DNA of 64,000 nucleotides from positions 98,058,915-98,122,914 of the forward strand of contig OY856188.1 of NCBI GenBank assembly GCA_963693315.1, given 5' to 3'. Position 1 is the first letter of the stretch. Each line of letters starts with the position of its first letter. Below, one piece after another: positions 36,720-49,308 of this stretch. A program made the position numbers and the translations under genes. The notes beneath the pieces are model-generated. The model had not been told where the DNA came from. It searched no databases and worked only from the letters and a program-made list of their open reading frames with translations. The stretch is from Diogma glabrata. Lineage: Eukaryota; Arthropoda; Insecta; Diptera; Cylindrotomidae.

Positions 36720-36764
36720 TTAATATAACTATTTCATTTCATAGTTGAATTTTATAGTCGTTCA
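36720..36764 (+). repeat. Right copy of perfect 45-bp direct repeat around piggyBac
   Basis: Identical to 33925-33969. It starts with the TTAA that forms the element's right target site. See the left copy for context. Confidence 0.9.
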
Positions 36765-37150
36765 CTGAGTGTAAAAGTAAAGGAATGATGTGTAATTACA
36801 AATTTGTACTTATGCGAGCCCTATATCAGATAGATACTTTTGAAAATGACTTAGATATTGAGGTTTTTAAAATGTGAAAATGTCACTTGTTTTTAATTTT
36901 TTTTGTACCTTCGATGTTCCATATAGGCGTAGGCTGTCAACAAGTGTTTCACCTGTATTAATTTTAGCAATTTAATTAAATTTATTGGTCAAGTTGCGCT
37001 TGAAAGATCAATTTAGACGGTTTGTTTCATTATGGGTGATCAGCTCAAAATTTTCCAATTTGTCAGCAATATTAGCTGACTATCGGTTAATTGGAAAACC
37101 AGTGCGTTGATGATTTTTAATGTTTTGCTTGAAAACGTTTTGACCTATAT

Positions 37151-37330
37151 GTGCCAATAATAGTCAGCCCCGATTTTTTAGCAAAAGAATGATATTTCAA
37201 GAGAAAATGAATCTTTTGACTATGATTTTGAAAGCCAGAAGTGCTAATAATAGCCAGCCTCTTTTTTGAGTGAAAGAATGATATTTCAAGAGAAAGTGAA
37301 TCTTTTTACTAAATTTTTTAAAGCAGAAGT
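37151..37330 (+). repeat. Two-copy 90-bp tandem repeat
   Basis: Units at 37151-37240 and 37241-37330 share GTGC(C/T)AATAATAG(T/C)CAGCC, AAAGAATGATATTTCAAGAG and GTGAATCTTTT-type blocks. Partial similarity continues on both sides. No coding potential is seen. Confidence 0.75.
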
Positions 37331-37600
37331 CTTTTGCCATAATTATTTTAGATTAAATAGATAAATAGATAGATGCTTTTCAATATTAATATGAAATGAT
37401 TTAAAAATTGGGTTACTATTTTTTTTAATTATAATGTCAGTCAAAAAAGGATGATCTTTTTATTGGATACCAAAGTATTTGGCTGTTTTGTCAGAACTGG
37501 TTTTGCTTGCTCAGAAGTAAGAACTCTTGAAATTTAAAAATTGTAATGCAACGTCATCTAAAATATAGGATTGTATAGGATGTTAAAAAAGATATAGAAA

Positions 37601-37741
37601 ATATCGATATCAAAAATATGTTGAAACCGATATATCTATAACCATCGATAGATCAATAAGTAGCGGGATATTGATTTGTGTTGATATTATTACTCCAATA
37701 CCATTATTCGATATATCGATAAGTATCGATATATCGATATT
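37601..37741. promoter_or_regulatory. Cluster of TATCGATA palindromes
   Basis: Four exact TATCGATA octamers at 37602-37609, 37714-37721, 37724-37731 and 37732-37739, plus ATCGATAG near 37644. In Drosophila, TATCGATA is the DREF site and CGATA clusters bind the insulator protein BEAF-32. Whether that holds in this organism is unknown. It could instead be a simple-sequence expansion. Confidence 0.45.
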
Positions 37742-38594
37742 GTTTTACGACACCGATTTCGAGCATAAAAAGAATAACATAAACAAAAGACTTCAAAGGC
37801 GACGAACCTGGACTTTTGTTAAATTTGTGATAGAATTTTTTTAATCAAATGTGTTAAGTAATAGATATTACTTTGGTTTTCTGGCAGTGGCTATGTGATA
37901 ATGTGGTACGTTTCTCGATCATGTAAGATGTGTTTAGTCTTTGGACTTGTGGTCCTCACATGACAACTCGATTCTTTTCTTCAAATCCTTAACAGAATAT
38001 TAATTTTTTAAAATTTACAATAGAAAAGAAGATCAAGAAGGATTAGAACTATTAATTATTTTGAAATTAGTTTAAACCATAGACAAGCTTTACTTGAAAT
38101 CTATATTTCGCGCTAGCCATCTTACTCAAAATCAATTACACAATGCACATCCAATCATTCTCTGAATAATAAACATTCATACAAATATCTCACCCTCTTT
38201 TATACATTTTATCACCAGTGAAAGATTCCAGTGTCTATACCAGAAACAAAACGCTTGGGTATAATTTATTATAATGAAAGATTAAACCAAAAACAAGGAA
38301 ATATTAATTCTTAAAACACCAATTTGAATTGTTTAATCTAAAACAAGCGTAATTTACATAACTTATTTGTAAATAATAAAATGAAAGAGAATAAATTTTC
38401 TAAAAGGGGAGTTTATCACTTGTCAGGCGATGATTGTAATACTTATATCGAACCTATTTTGTCCTAAGTTGATCCAGTGTAATAAATTATCAAAAAAAAT
38501 TACTCTATTTCACAATTCAGTGATTTTTTTGATAATTTGTCACTAAGAAAACGAGCTTTATTTTACGAACACAAATATTCTATTTCTTTTATAT
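37742..38594. other. AT-rich stretch, nothing recognised
   Basis: About 850 bp with no supportable gene, repeat or RNA. Confidence 0.5.
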
Positions 38595-39262
38595 TAGCTG
38601 CGTCTTTTTCATTTGGGTCAGAGTCAAGGTCTAGATCAAGTCTATTTATTACATATAAAAACAAGAACAACATAACCCAGATATTTATCTGGGTCTAGAT
38701 CAATGATCTAAAATATTTTGGTTGCATATAATTGCAAGAGATGGCGAAACGTAGGTTTTGATTTTATAAGGTTGGTATGGTCATTTTTAAAGTTATAAAT
38801 GTCAAAGAAAATTTATTCAAAATAAAAAAACTGTCAAAGATACTTAGTTAAATTTGTTAAAAATTAATTTTAATATGATTTGTTTTCAACATGATTTCAA
38901 TAAATTTGCTTAAAATTAATTTTAAAGCAATACCTAGGATATAAAATCCTTTTTTTTAAAGAATAGATGGTTACAATTTTTTATTAATTATCAATTATTT
39001 TATTTCATTTTATTTCACGCCATTTGCAATAATCAATGAACATTGAGATATGAAAAAAAAGGGATTAGTGTTTCTGATTAAATTTTTTTTTGATTTTTTT
39101 TACATAAAGTTTTAATTTCAAAATGGCGCTACAAGTTCACAATTTGATTTCTTCTCAGCTCAGTGTTGCCAACAATTTAAAATATAATATTTGGTTTCTT
39201 TGCGTGACCCACATCGTTTTTTTCAAACCTTGACCCTGACCCAAATGAAAAAAACGCAGCTA
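38595..39262. mobile_element. 664-bp TIR element, TA target
   Basis: 34-bp terminal inverted repeats at 38597-38630 and 39227-39260, beginning GCTGCGT(C/T)TTTTTCATTT, match at 32 of 34 positions by eye. They are flanked by TA on both sides (38595-38596 and 39261-39262), the Tc1/mariner-type target. An alternative reading with termini one base further out gives a 3-bp ATT duplication. The interior has no transposase frame, so it is a MITE. A small hairpin CCCAGATA/TATCTGGG lies near 38676-38693. Confidence 0.85.
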
Positions 39263-39389
39263 TTGTTCATAACACTGTTCATAACTATTGTTTACGTTGT
39301 AACTAGCTAAAACATAGAAAAAATTCTCTTTTCTCTTTTAAAACAAAATTCCTAGCTCAACAATACATATAAACAAAACAGCAAAAATA

Positions 39390-42070
39390 AATTGATTTGA
39401 CCCTCACAATATCATCCGTTCCAGAATATGTGCTCACAATTTTTACTAAAGGCCAGTTAAGCACATTGGTATTTTTGTCTCTTATCAATTACATCATTCC
39501 GGTTAAAATTTTCAATACGGCTTTGTATGATCTCGTACGTTTCGGTAACGCATGTAGATTCTTGTTACTTCAACTATTCCCAAAATTCTGAGATACTTGT
39601 TGCAATAATTAGTATCGATTCAACTTTGTTGTATTGATTTTTGTCACATCAGCTTCAATTATACACCTTAAAGGTCGTCCAATTATAAAATGACCTGGTG
39701 TGATAGTGGTCATTTTTTTGTAAGTCAAAAATACATTCCCAACTATTTTTTTAAGATGGCCTTTCATCGACATCATTGACAAAGCCCACAAATCACCAAA
39801 TTCAGATGATCTAGGTGGCAAGAAGTGCCATTTGATATTCACTTTTGAGTATGCATGATAATCTTAGAATTTTCTGCAGATTGTAAATTTTTACAATTTT
39901 TTGTAGTTCAGAATGTGCGTCGATAAATTTTTTTCCGTTGTCGGAATAAATATCCTTGCAAAAAACTCACCTTGAAATACAACTATGTAGTGCGGCAGGA
40001 AATGAATTTGTACTCAAGTCCCCTACTAGTTATAAGTAAATAGCTTTTACTGCTAGACAGACAAACACAGCAATTTATGATTTGAAGGCTTTGGTTGACG
40101 AAGGTTCACTTTGTTAATATGTCCTCTTCTCCGTATAAACTTTTAATAGCAATTTTGTAACGTAGTAGGGTGTTCGGTGAAATCTCTTCATTCTCTTCGT
40201 TGCAGTTTTTCTCACGTTAATATATTTATTTATAAAGTCACATGGTAATGTTGTGGCAAATGTGACTTCTGTTATTCTTTTTTTGTGTATTTCAACGTTT
40301 TAAGAATTATTTGTTTATTTGGCCAGTGTTGTTGTTCATGTTTTAAGAATTCAGCTCCATTCCACCACCATGATTTTTTATTTGGCTCGGCATGGAATAC
40401 CCCTCTTGAAATAAGATCAGCTGGATACATTTCTGATGGCAGTTATCGCCACACAGAATGTGAATTTAATTAATTAATTTTGGCAACTCTTTTCCCGATA
40501 AATGTGTTTAATTGATTTAATGGAGTAATCCAGCACAACACTATTTCAGAATCCAACCACAACTTTATCGAATTTAATTCCATTTTACATGCTTTTCTCA
40601 CTTTCTCTGTTAATTTGCTTAGTAACACAGCGGCGGCAAATCCAAACGTGACAAAGCTACTTGCTGCACCCCAGTACACATACCTTCATATCTGTGTCAA
40701 TACATCTTAAATACACAAACACTTCAAATGCTCTCTTAAAAAAATCGCTGAAATTATGAAGTTCTATCTTTCCATAGTTTTCGATCATACCCCATCTCTT
40801 TATTTCGATTTCCTTAATCATATCTAGTTGTACTCCAAACTCAGTCCAAATTTCACAAAACTTATTTGTTAATGGTTCGTCCCAATCTAGTTTATCTTCC
40901 CACAAGCTTTGTAAAAACATTTTATATATAATAGTAACTACACCGATTAATCCAAAAGGATCAAAAATCGGGGAAATTTTCGATAACACATTTCTTTTGG
41001 TAACCATCCCATCTATTTTATAATCTTGAAGATTTATTTTAAAAATGTCTTGTTCTGGGTTCCATAACAATCCTAAGCTTTTTATTGTTTCATTGACCTT
41101 GGATGATTCAAGATGGATTGTTTTCTTGCGGTTTTTGATTGGAATATTATTTCTAGACTATTTGTATAGAACATTTTCTTAATTTTAATTTACCACGATC
41201 GAGCAGCTCGATTATTGGATTTTTTTTCAATTCTGCAATTTATAAGTCGTTGACGCCCAACATTAGATCATTAACATAGAAGTCTGACATTATATCCCTG
41301 AGTGCAGGATATTTGGACCTTTATTGACTTGCAGCTGTTTTAATATTCTGGTTGCTAAATGTGGTGCAGAGCTAATGCCATATGTGACGATATTTAGTTA
41401 ATAGATTCTCAATGTTTCCTCTTTTCTTCAAAAAATCTTCTATCTCCAGTATGTATTTCAATTTTTCGATACATTTGTTTGTCGGCTGTAAAAATAAACT
41501 TAGGTTTTTTAAAGCATAGCACTACTTCAAAGAGTTCGTCCTGAATTACAGGACCAACAATCAAAGCAACTCCATTTGTAGTCTTGGCAGATGCATCGAA
41601 CACCACTCTTAAGCTGGTAGTCAAACTGCCTGGTTTCTTGATTCCATGATGTGGCAAACAATAGCCTTCTGATTTGTCACTCATTTGTTCGTTGGTAAGA
41701 TTCATTTGATTAAAAAACTCGTACTCCTTAACGAAGTTAAATATTTATTTTTAAAATTTTCCTCAGTTAACAGTTAAGAGTTTTTTCTCAAGAGAAAAAT
41801 ATCTTTTGTATGCCATACAATTTCAACTCAGCTAATTCCCCTACGCTATATTTGAACGGCAATCTCGTTATGTACCGTCCATCCGAAATTACTAATTTTT
41901 GTTATAAGAGGACTTATGCCATCATGCTGTACACGGACTATAAAAGATGGTATCGCATTGCTCACTCTAAAGCTTTTTTGTTATCTTAACATTCTTCTTT
42001 ACCAAATAAATCCGTGTCTATTTCATCAATACTATCTATTTCCTTTAAATAAATATTGCTCATGTCCGGA
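39390..42070 (-). pseudogene. BEL/Pao pol remnant: RT, RNase H, integrase
   Basis: Read 5' to 3' on the minus strand across interrupted frames. RT start region at about 42060-41860 (GRYITRLPFKYS block). RT at 41705-41409 (RVVFDASAKT, VGPVIQDELFE). RT active site near 41285-41250 reads FYVNDL instead of the usual YVDD. RT thumb/linker at 41070-40657 (ILSKISPIFDPFGL type, SLWEDKLDWDEPL). RNase H at 40679-40470 (LWLDSEIVLCWI). Linker near 40430-40340 (YPADLISRGVF, WWWNGAEFL). Integrase core near 40070-39900 (KAIYL, DIYSDNGKKF). Integrase C-terminal part 39842-39609 (WHFLPPRSSEFGDLW) and about 39460-39400 (NWPLVKIVSTYSG). Domain order is classic BEL/Pao. Many stops; no LTRs found. Confidence 0.88.
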
Positions 42071-42339
42071 TTATTGTAATAAATATTAATAACCGCTAGC
42101 TAAGCATCTTTCAGACGAACTTGCAGCTATAAAATAGTCCTCAAACCGGTTGAAGTATAATGCCATATCTGAAATTAATATCAGCATTTAATAAAGGTCT
42201 AAAATCAGGGCCACACAACGTCGAAAGTAGCCTGGGAATGTCCGACATGCATTAATGAGATCACTAAGCATTTCAACAATACAATTTGTCTGGGTAGAAG
42301 GAAATTTCTGTATAACGTGGAATTTGAAGGATGACCAAC

Positions 42340-42880
42340 TCGCTTAAGCCGGCACTTCTTCTCTTTGGTTGCAAACTGCTCCTCCAAAACGAAGGTTCTA
42401 CTCGCACAAATAAAAAATGGTAAAATGGTACCACTTTTGTGATTGCCAGGTAGATCTGACCTGCACTGAACTGCTCCAAGTCTGATGCCAATAAATTGCA
42501 GAAATATTAGCTTGATTGTGGATGCCATTACCGGACCACTGTCTCATCAAATAACATGCATATAGACAAGGTGTCTTCTCATATGACTACTTTTGCAGTT
42601 GCAATGACGAGGAGGAGCAAAACGGTTCTGGATCTTTTTCGCTCATGTGCTGGTCTGGCTCCGACTATACTTAGATTTTTGGATAAACGCAATTTCAGAA
42701 TCTGATTGCATCTGGGAGATGAAGTTCAGGATGTTTTTTCACCTGTTGAAAAGTTCCAGCTGATTTCCAAAAAGGTAGAATTTAAACAGAAAAGTTCTAT
42801 TTATTGTATGGGTATGGTTACTTACCGCTTGTGTCTATGTCTCGTTTTTTGAACGGCCATTGAAATCTAATCTAACCTAA
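42340..42880 (+). pseudogene. LINE 3' end with RNase-H-like tail and telomere-like repeat
   Basis: Plus-strand frames hold a degraded version of the C-terminal block seen in many insect LINEs that carry RNase H: PDHCLI, HAYRQG, then FCSCNDEEEQ (Cys-x-Cys…acidic), then in a shifted frame DLFRSCAGLAPTILRFLDK. The element ends in short repeats CTAATCTAACCTAACCTAA at about 42867-42885, as R1/I-type LINE tails often do. Only the last ~0.5 kb is present and it is frameshifted. Frames on the opposite strand (42205-42528) overlap it and are treated as shadows. Confidence 0.6.
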
Positions 42881-42885
42881 CCTAA

Positions 42886-45123
42886 GGTCTCTCTATTTAA
42901 AGAAGTATAATACAAGGGATATAAATTGAACGGGAGTTAATATTTATTTTTTTTATAACAGATGAAATTTAAGATTTTGAGTGCGTAAGATCTTTTCTTC
43001 ACTTGTGGCATGTATCCATATATTTAAGAGGCTTCTTGTGAAGTATTTTGAATTTTCCAGGTATATTTGCTAATCATTAACCCTTTCTTATCCCAAGGTG
43101 TCTTTTTGATTAACAAACAGAGTTCACATGGGGATAACATGGGGTTAATACATGGCGTAACCATACATGGGGCAAAAAATGTTTTAGCTATGATTCCTAA
43201 ACGTCATTTTTGCAACTGTATCACCACTCTAGAGTAAATAATTCGAAATGGCTAATGGTGATCCACAAAACAGAAACATTAACATCAATTTTGAGAAAAT
43301 TGTACTCCAAACTGGTGATAATCAACGGCTAGTATTTTTTTGGCCTTCAAATAGACCTGATTTCTGCATCCCATTACTTTGTTTTTCGATGATAGAGAAA
43401 CGATCGACTTCCAACTTATTTGCAAAACGATTCATTTCAAACGAATATTTGTTGTTAATCAAAATTTGTGTCTAGAGGTGCACAAACGTCAATCAATTTG
43501 TAATAATATACTAAAAAAAAGAAAAATTATCAAACCAAACACAAGGACTCCCATTTTAAGTTTGTAACAAAAAACAAATTTAATTACAACAAATATCCCA
43601 CAGCAAATGACATGCAAATCATACATTTATTTTTTCCAATATTATCTTTTCACTATTTAATTTTATTTAAATTACCGTGAAAAAAACACTATTAATAGTG
43701 CAAAAAACTAATTTCAAAAACATTTTTAATAAAAAGAAATTTGAATAAAAAAAAGACATAGAAAAAATTATGAAATAATTATATCAATATTACAAATAAA
43801 TTTCTATCAAACAATTTTAAATAATTGCACAACTCCATTTGTTGTTGTTTGTATTTGTATTTACTTTGATCACATCAAAGAGGGTTAAACCTTTTAATTA
43901 TTTTTTTTATTTTCATTAAACTATTTTCAATATGTTTTGTAACAATTTTTTTTTATTTAAATTATGTTTGATTAATGTTGTAGCAATTTGTTAAATCGGT
44001 CACTTTAAGATTGATCAAATAATTAAAAAAACTGTGTAGAGTTATTAAAGAGTAAAACAAAAATTGGTGAAATTAATTAATTAAAAAATGAATTCAACAA
44101 CTGAATGATATCCTTTATAATTTATTTCAATATAATCTCGATCATGTAAATTAAAAAATATGATTTGCAAAAAAAAAAAGAAAATAACAAATTTCACAAT
44201 AATAACTGAAAAGAAATTAATATTTTGGTAATCAAGGTAAAAAAATGTTTTTTTGTACTTCACGAACCAACATACATTATTTTTGCATGTTTCTGTTTTC
44301 TGTATTCTACGGGTGTGTTACGAGAAACTTTTCAACAAAAAATATTTGTGGTTTTAATCTATCGATGAACTTATACTCGTTGTAAGAAAATAACACAAAA
44401 ATTATAATAATTTTTCTTATTATTATTATAATTTTATTTTGTCTTCTTTTTTTTATTTTGGTGTAATAAATAAAAATAAATAGATTATCATCAAGAAGTT
44501 TTACTACAATTTTTTTTTATATTTCTTGTTAAAATTTCATCGAGACTCAGTCACTTGACATTTTAAAAAGCAGTTTTTTGTTTTTAGATTTTTGTTTTTG
44601 TTAATTTGTGTTTCAAGATTTGAAATGGGTGTTAACGTAAAGCTTGATACAGACACAAAAAAAATCAAAGGTTTACATAAATTTCGCTGGTTGAAAAGAT
44701 TTTATTTGAATTTTGATATTTGATATTAGTCTGTTTGTAGTAAATAAAATTTTTGGAATTTTTATAATTTGATATGCATTTAAGCAAAAAAGCAAAAAAA
44801 TAAATATATTCAAATATGGCGAATATATTGCTCTTTTAGTTTTTGAATTTATTATATTATAATTAGAAAACAAGTTTTAATGTTTTAAATATTCAACAGT
44901 TGAGTAATAATGTTGTAAAAAATCGTATTTCTGTTTTCTTAGTTTACAGAATGCAGTTATTTTTAAAAACTGTTTAATAAAATGTTTGAATTTTTTTTTC
45001 AAGGTGAAATAATTATTTTTCGCAATAACGACGATTAGGTAGAGATCAATTTGATCATTACTAATCTGAGAATGAAATATAAGTAACCAAGATTTTGGTT
45101 TTTTATTCAGTAAAACAACAAAA
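42886..45123. other. AT-rich stretch with small unassigned frames
   Basis: Mostly low-complexity AT DNA. A short run of CATGGGG-type near-repeats lies at 43127-43170. Minus frames at 44081-44263, 44673-44873 and 44877-45131 have chance-like composition. Confidence 0.45.
43248..43567 (+). CDS. Unrecognised short coding-like segment, two frames
   Basis: The frame at 43248-43475 (75 codons, MANGDPQNRN start) and the overlapping +1-type frame at 43379-43567 (DDRETIDFQLICKTIHFKRI) both have more protein-like composition than neighbouring DNA. This could mean a single frameshifted remnant. I recognise no family. No splice partner, poly-A tail or terminal repeat was seen nearby. No function is proposed. 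Confidence 0.2.
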
Positions 45124-45575
45124 ATTATCACATACAGAAAGAGAAAAATTATTCAAACAAACCGTCTCACACCATCAAATCATAACAATAAGGTCCTTCA
45201 AAATTCAATCAATCATTAATATTGCGAACATATTTTAGTTCAAACATCACTAAATGAAATACCCAATTAATGATGGCAAATTCTGGGCAGAATAAATATA
45301 CTCTATTTCGCTATCTATTAAACAAAAAATTTATATTTTTTTCTTATTAAAAAAATAAAATAAAACAATAATTGATCATATACCCAAACACAAGATCGGT
45401 TAATGGAGTTTGAATGAAAGAGAAACTAAAAGATGCATTAAGTTAAACAGTGAAACGTTGTATACGGTCAGATATTATTTATGAAATGGTCTTAAGTTGT
45501 TTGATTGTGATGACTGTTTGTTTTTAGATTTTAAAATAAAATGTCCACTGATCAGATTTTTGTTGATCATTACAT
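45124..45575 (+). repeat. Dispersed repeat family A, copy 4
   Basis: Family A blocks in order: CAGAAAGAGAAAAATTATTC, CACCATCAAATCATAA, AAGGTCCTTCAAAATTCAAT, CATTAATATTGCGAACATAT, AATTAATGATGGCA, AGATCGGTTAATGGA, CAGTGAAACGTTGTATAC, GTCAGATATTATTTATGAAA, GATGACTGTTTGTTTTTAG and GTCCACTGATCAGATTTTTG. No open frame of note. Confidence 0.8.
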
Positions 45576-48500
45576 AAAATCTTGACTATGGAATATTTCT
45601 TGACGAAAACACGTTATTGCTGGATTTTTGAAAGATTTTGGCATGCAAGATTTGTTTTTTTCAAAGATTGCATTATTTCATATAGTTTTCAATTGTGGTG
45701 AAGTAAAAATGCAAAACAATTTTTTTGCGTAAAAATAAAAGTAAGTCTTTTAAACAACACATATACTGTATTTCCCAGAAATTTTTTTCATTTCCAAACA
45801 ATTATTACTTTATACTCAAATAACGCATTACAAAACCGATTTTACGGAAAATGTTAATTGAAATGTCTAATGCCAAACGCCCGTTTGCTTAGTACAATTT
45901 ATTTAGCAGTGCCCGATATACGGCCATCAACAATATCTAACGAATAACAACAGCGGATACTATTATTATATCACTTAATATAATATTCAAATCGATTAAA
46001 AAAAGAAATTGAATGAATTTATAATTTGAAAATTTAAAATGTTAATATCCAAGGAAGAAGATTTTTTTTTAAAAAGCGAAAGTGATACAATACTAAAGTC
46101 AACGCACATTTTTTAAAATGCAGTGCAATGGGTTTATGAATCTATGTATCAACTAGTTTTATTTATATTTTATCTGGCATACAATTTACTTAAATTTAAC
46201 ATACTCATTAATGGATTACCAATCTTTTACCTCAATAAAAAATCAAATTCTTATAAAAACAAAACCAAGCTTAAATAATTAATAACGTAAATTTTAAAAT
46301 TTACCAATAAAATAAACATAACTAATTATATTCAATACAACCAACCAACTAATTTAATTATTTTATTTTTAAAAACCATAAAATAATAATGTTTAAAACA
46401 ATCTCATTAAAACTATAATTGCTATGGTGTATAAATCAAAATCCATACCACAATATATATTATTCATAAATTATTAATTAATTTAACTCAAAATATTTTA
46501 AATTTCATATTAAGGTTAATTCGTAATATATAAAAAAACCTTATCAAATTTGGTTAACAACACAGAACTTTGATTTTAATTAAGTCAAGAAGTAAAGTTT
46601 TTGCATGTTATTGGTCGTTTTTTTCGGAGTTTTTAGAATTCCCCGTTTTAAAGTTTCTATAATTCAAGCGCTTAATTTTAAGAGAAATCTTTATTTTATT
46701 TGTTTGTTTTGGTCGGTAATTTTAGCAATAAATTATTTTAAGACAAAAAAAATTATTTGTTTGAGTTGTAATTCTTCTATGTTTCAATATTGTTTTTTTC
46801 ATGACGAATTGTGAATTTTGATTTAAAGTGGGTTTAAAGAACTTTGTTCTAGATATATCGACACGTGTGAGCCTAAAGTCCTTTTATTAGTTAAAAATAA
46901 TTATTACAGTAATGAGTATTTTTTCAAGATTGATTTACGATTAAGCACATAGTTTTTCTAGTTTTGCAAACCAGGTGACTATTAAAAGAGTTTGAATAAA
47001 AGTAAATTTATCTTCGTTGGGAGTCGTTATAAATTTAGTTGAGAAATAGCATTAAACTATTATTTATAGCTATATGAATGAAATATATAGAATATATAAA
47101 ATCAGGCACTTATAAACATGTATTTAATTGTCATATATGTAGAATAGCTTGTAAAATTTTTTATTGGGGTACTTATTGCAGTTCAATTAACATTTTATTA
47201 CTTATAAATCGTGATCCATATGAATTTAAATTTTTTTTGTTATGCAACTCTGAATTTATAATAAGGTAAACTTTTAGTAATATTTTTCTAGTTAAAGCTT
47301 AATAGTTGTTTTGTTTCACTGTTCTACGGCAGCCATATACAGAGAATTCAGAATACACACACAGTAATCTCTATACATTTACTACAAAAGCTACACTGAG
47401 AAAAAATTAAATAAATGACAAACTCATCTCGAAATTGACAGTTAAATATAGAAAAATACTTGCAAACAATTTCACGGTGATTGGAATAACTACATAAAGA
47501 CATTGTCTTGACAACAGCAAAACGTTTATCAAAAATATAAAGTGTAACATGCAGTTGAATAAAGTCATTAGCCATTTCCATGAAAAACATTTACTTTCGT
47601 TTTAACTCATGAATTTTTTCATTTTGATATTGAAATTAATTTAACCATATTTAATTTTCACATAAACATTAAGTGCAGTTGTGTCTCCTACACCGTATTG
47701 TACTTTTCCAACTGTTGAATCGATTTCGGAGTTGGATTTGCCATTTTTGCCCACGCGGAGGGATTGAGATAACTGCATTTTGATTTGAAATAGAACATAA
47801 ATGTTCAGTGTAAAAGAACTCCATAATTCTCTTATACGTGTTTCGGTTGGGATTGTAATCTATATGTCATCAGTGCCATGACTCAAATTTTTGAGGGGAC
47901 CAGAAAAATTATAAACTAGATTCTGCACTAAAGTAAGACACAAAACCTTTTAAATTTTAAACAGCTCCATAAAACAACTTATTTCCTATTTTCAGTTCTA
48001 CCTCTATATCAAAATAAAAAATCAGAGGTAAAAACATCCAAAAGACTCTGGAAATCAATTTATTATTTTATTAATTGACCACCCTCAATAATAAAAAAAT
48101 TGTGCCATACATAATTGAGTATGGAACATTCATGAAAATATTCAAGTGTAATGTAATTGTGGTAATTTATAATTCATTAAATGTGAAATTTTAGCCTTCT
48201 ATTTTCGTTTTGGTATGTGAGAGAGATAGAGTTTTAATTTTGGTACAGAGAAGGATGGTTGTGTTATTTTTCCTGTTTTCTTTCGTTATCTCATTTTACT
48301 AAAACTGCATTTTGAAATCATATAAAGAAAATATTGAATAATTATTTGACATAAAGGAACCCAACTTATAAAAAACCGGAACAAAGATAGAAAATTCTCG
48401 TTAAAAAACATCGGATGTTTCTGATCGATCAAGCTAGTTATTAGAGACATTATAAAATAGGACAAAAAGAGATTATCAAGTCAATCAGGACTTATAAATT

Positions 48501-48878
48501 TTGATATATGCAAAAACTCGTCCAAATACGCAATAATCTTTTTTGTAAATATAAATTGGTGACGTGAAAATAAGAAAAGAAATTATTCAAAAGAGAATGC
48601 CACATTTTGGTGAATAGTTGTAAACTACAAACCAATTCAATTTTCGAATGCTATAAATGTATTGAATTGTGGATCTTTATGAAGTTATAATCATGAAAAT
48701 ACGGAAGCAAGGAAAAATCCTTTACGGTGATCATTGAAAGCGAAAATTTGAATGAACGAAGGAGTTAACGATTAAGGTGGTGATGATAAAGCATAACCTG
48801 GAACAAGGATAAACAGTTACATAACCTTTGGTCGTGAAATCAGTAAAATAATAAATTTTTATTTCCTGTTATTTATAT
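45576..48878. other. AT-rich stretch, no recognised gene
   Basis: About 3.3 kb. Short frames at 46605-46814 (plus), 47078-47269 (plus) and 47348-47590 (minus) have no recognisable domain. No terminal repeats or RNA genes were seen. Confidence 0.45.
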
Positions 48879-49308
48879 TGTAACGACTCTTCGTTGGTTC
48901 TTTTCGATTATTGAGCAAATACGACAGTAAAAGACAGATCTTTGGTTAACAGAATCTCAAACTTTATTTGTCAACAAATTACAGCAGCTTCCGTTTTTCC
49001 TTACAATAAATTCCAGGGTCTCCAATTTATGTACGATAAACTTCACCGCTTTTCCACAATTTGAATCAATAATATTCGGAATCGTAAAATCTGTATTTAC
49101 TATTCCACTAAGTTCAGATTCTTTCACTATTAGTACCCAGGCTCAAGTACCACCGATTATTCCTTAAACTTGCGAATATTTATAAACACTTTTAATTGCA
49201 AAAGTAAAACTGACTATCTGATATTTTGTTCGCTTATTTATATCCAAAAAATAAATAAATCGAAACTTCTATAATCCACTAGAAATCAATATTACGTAGT
49301 CCGTACAT
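48879..49308 (-). repeat. Possible solo LTR remnant
   Basis: The plus strand begins TGTAACGACTC at 48879 and a GTACA end lies near 49308. Read on the minus strand it would start TGTACGG and end GTCGTTACA, with an AATAAA signal (GACAAATAAAG) about 85 bases before the end, as in an LTR. The stretch is less AT-rich than its surroundings. No target duplication or paired LTR was found, so this is tentative. Confidence 0.25.

Noticed and set aside
37151..37330. CRISPR-like repeat-spacer array
   Set aside because: Only two adjacent 90-bp units with no regular spacers. It is a simple tandem duplication in a eukaryotic genome.
42205..42528. Minus-strand frames as a BEL/Pao gag or protease region
   Set aside because: The plus strand here reads as a LINE C-terminal region, and no protease or zinc-knuckle motif was found on the minus strand.
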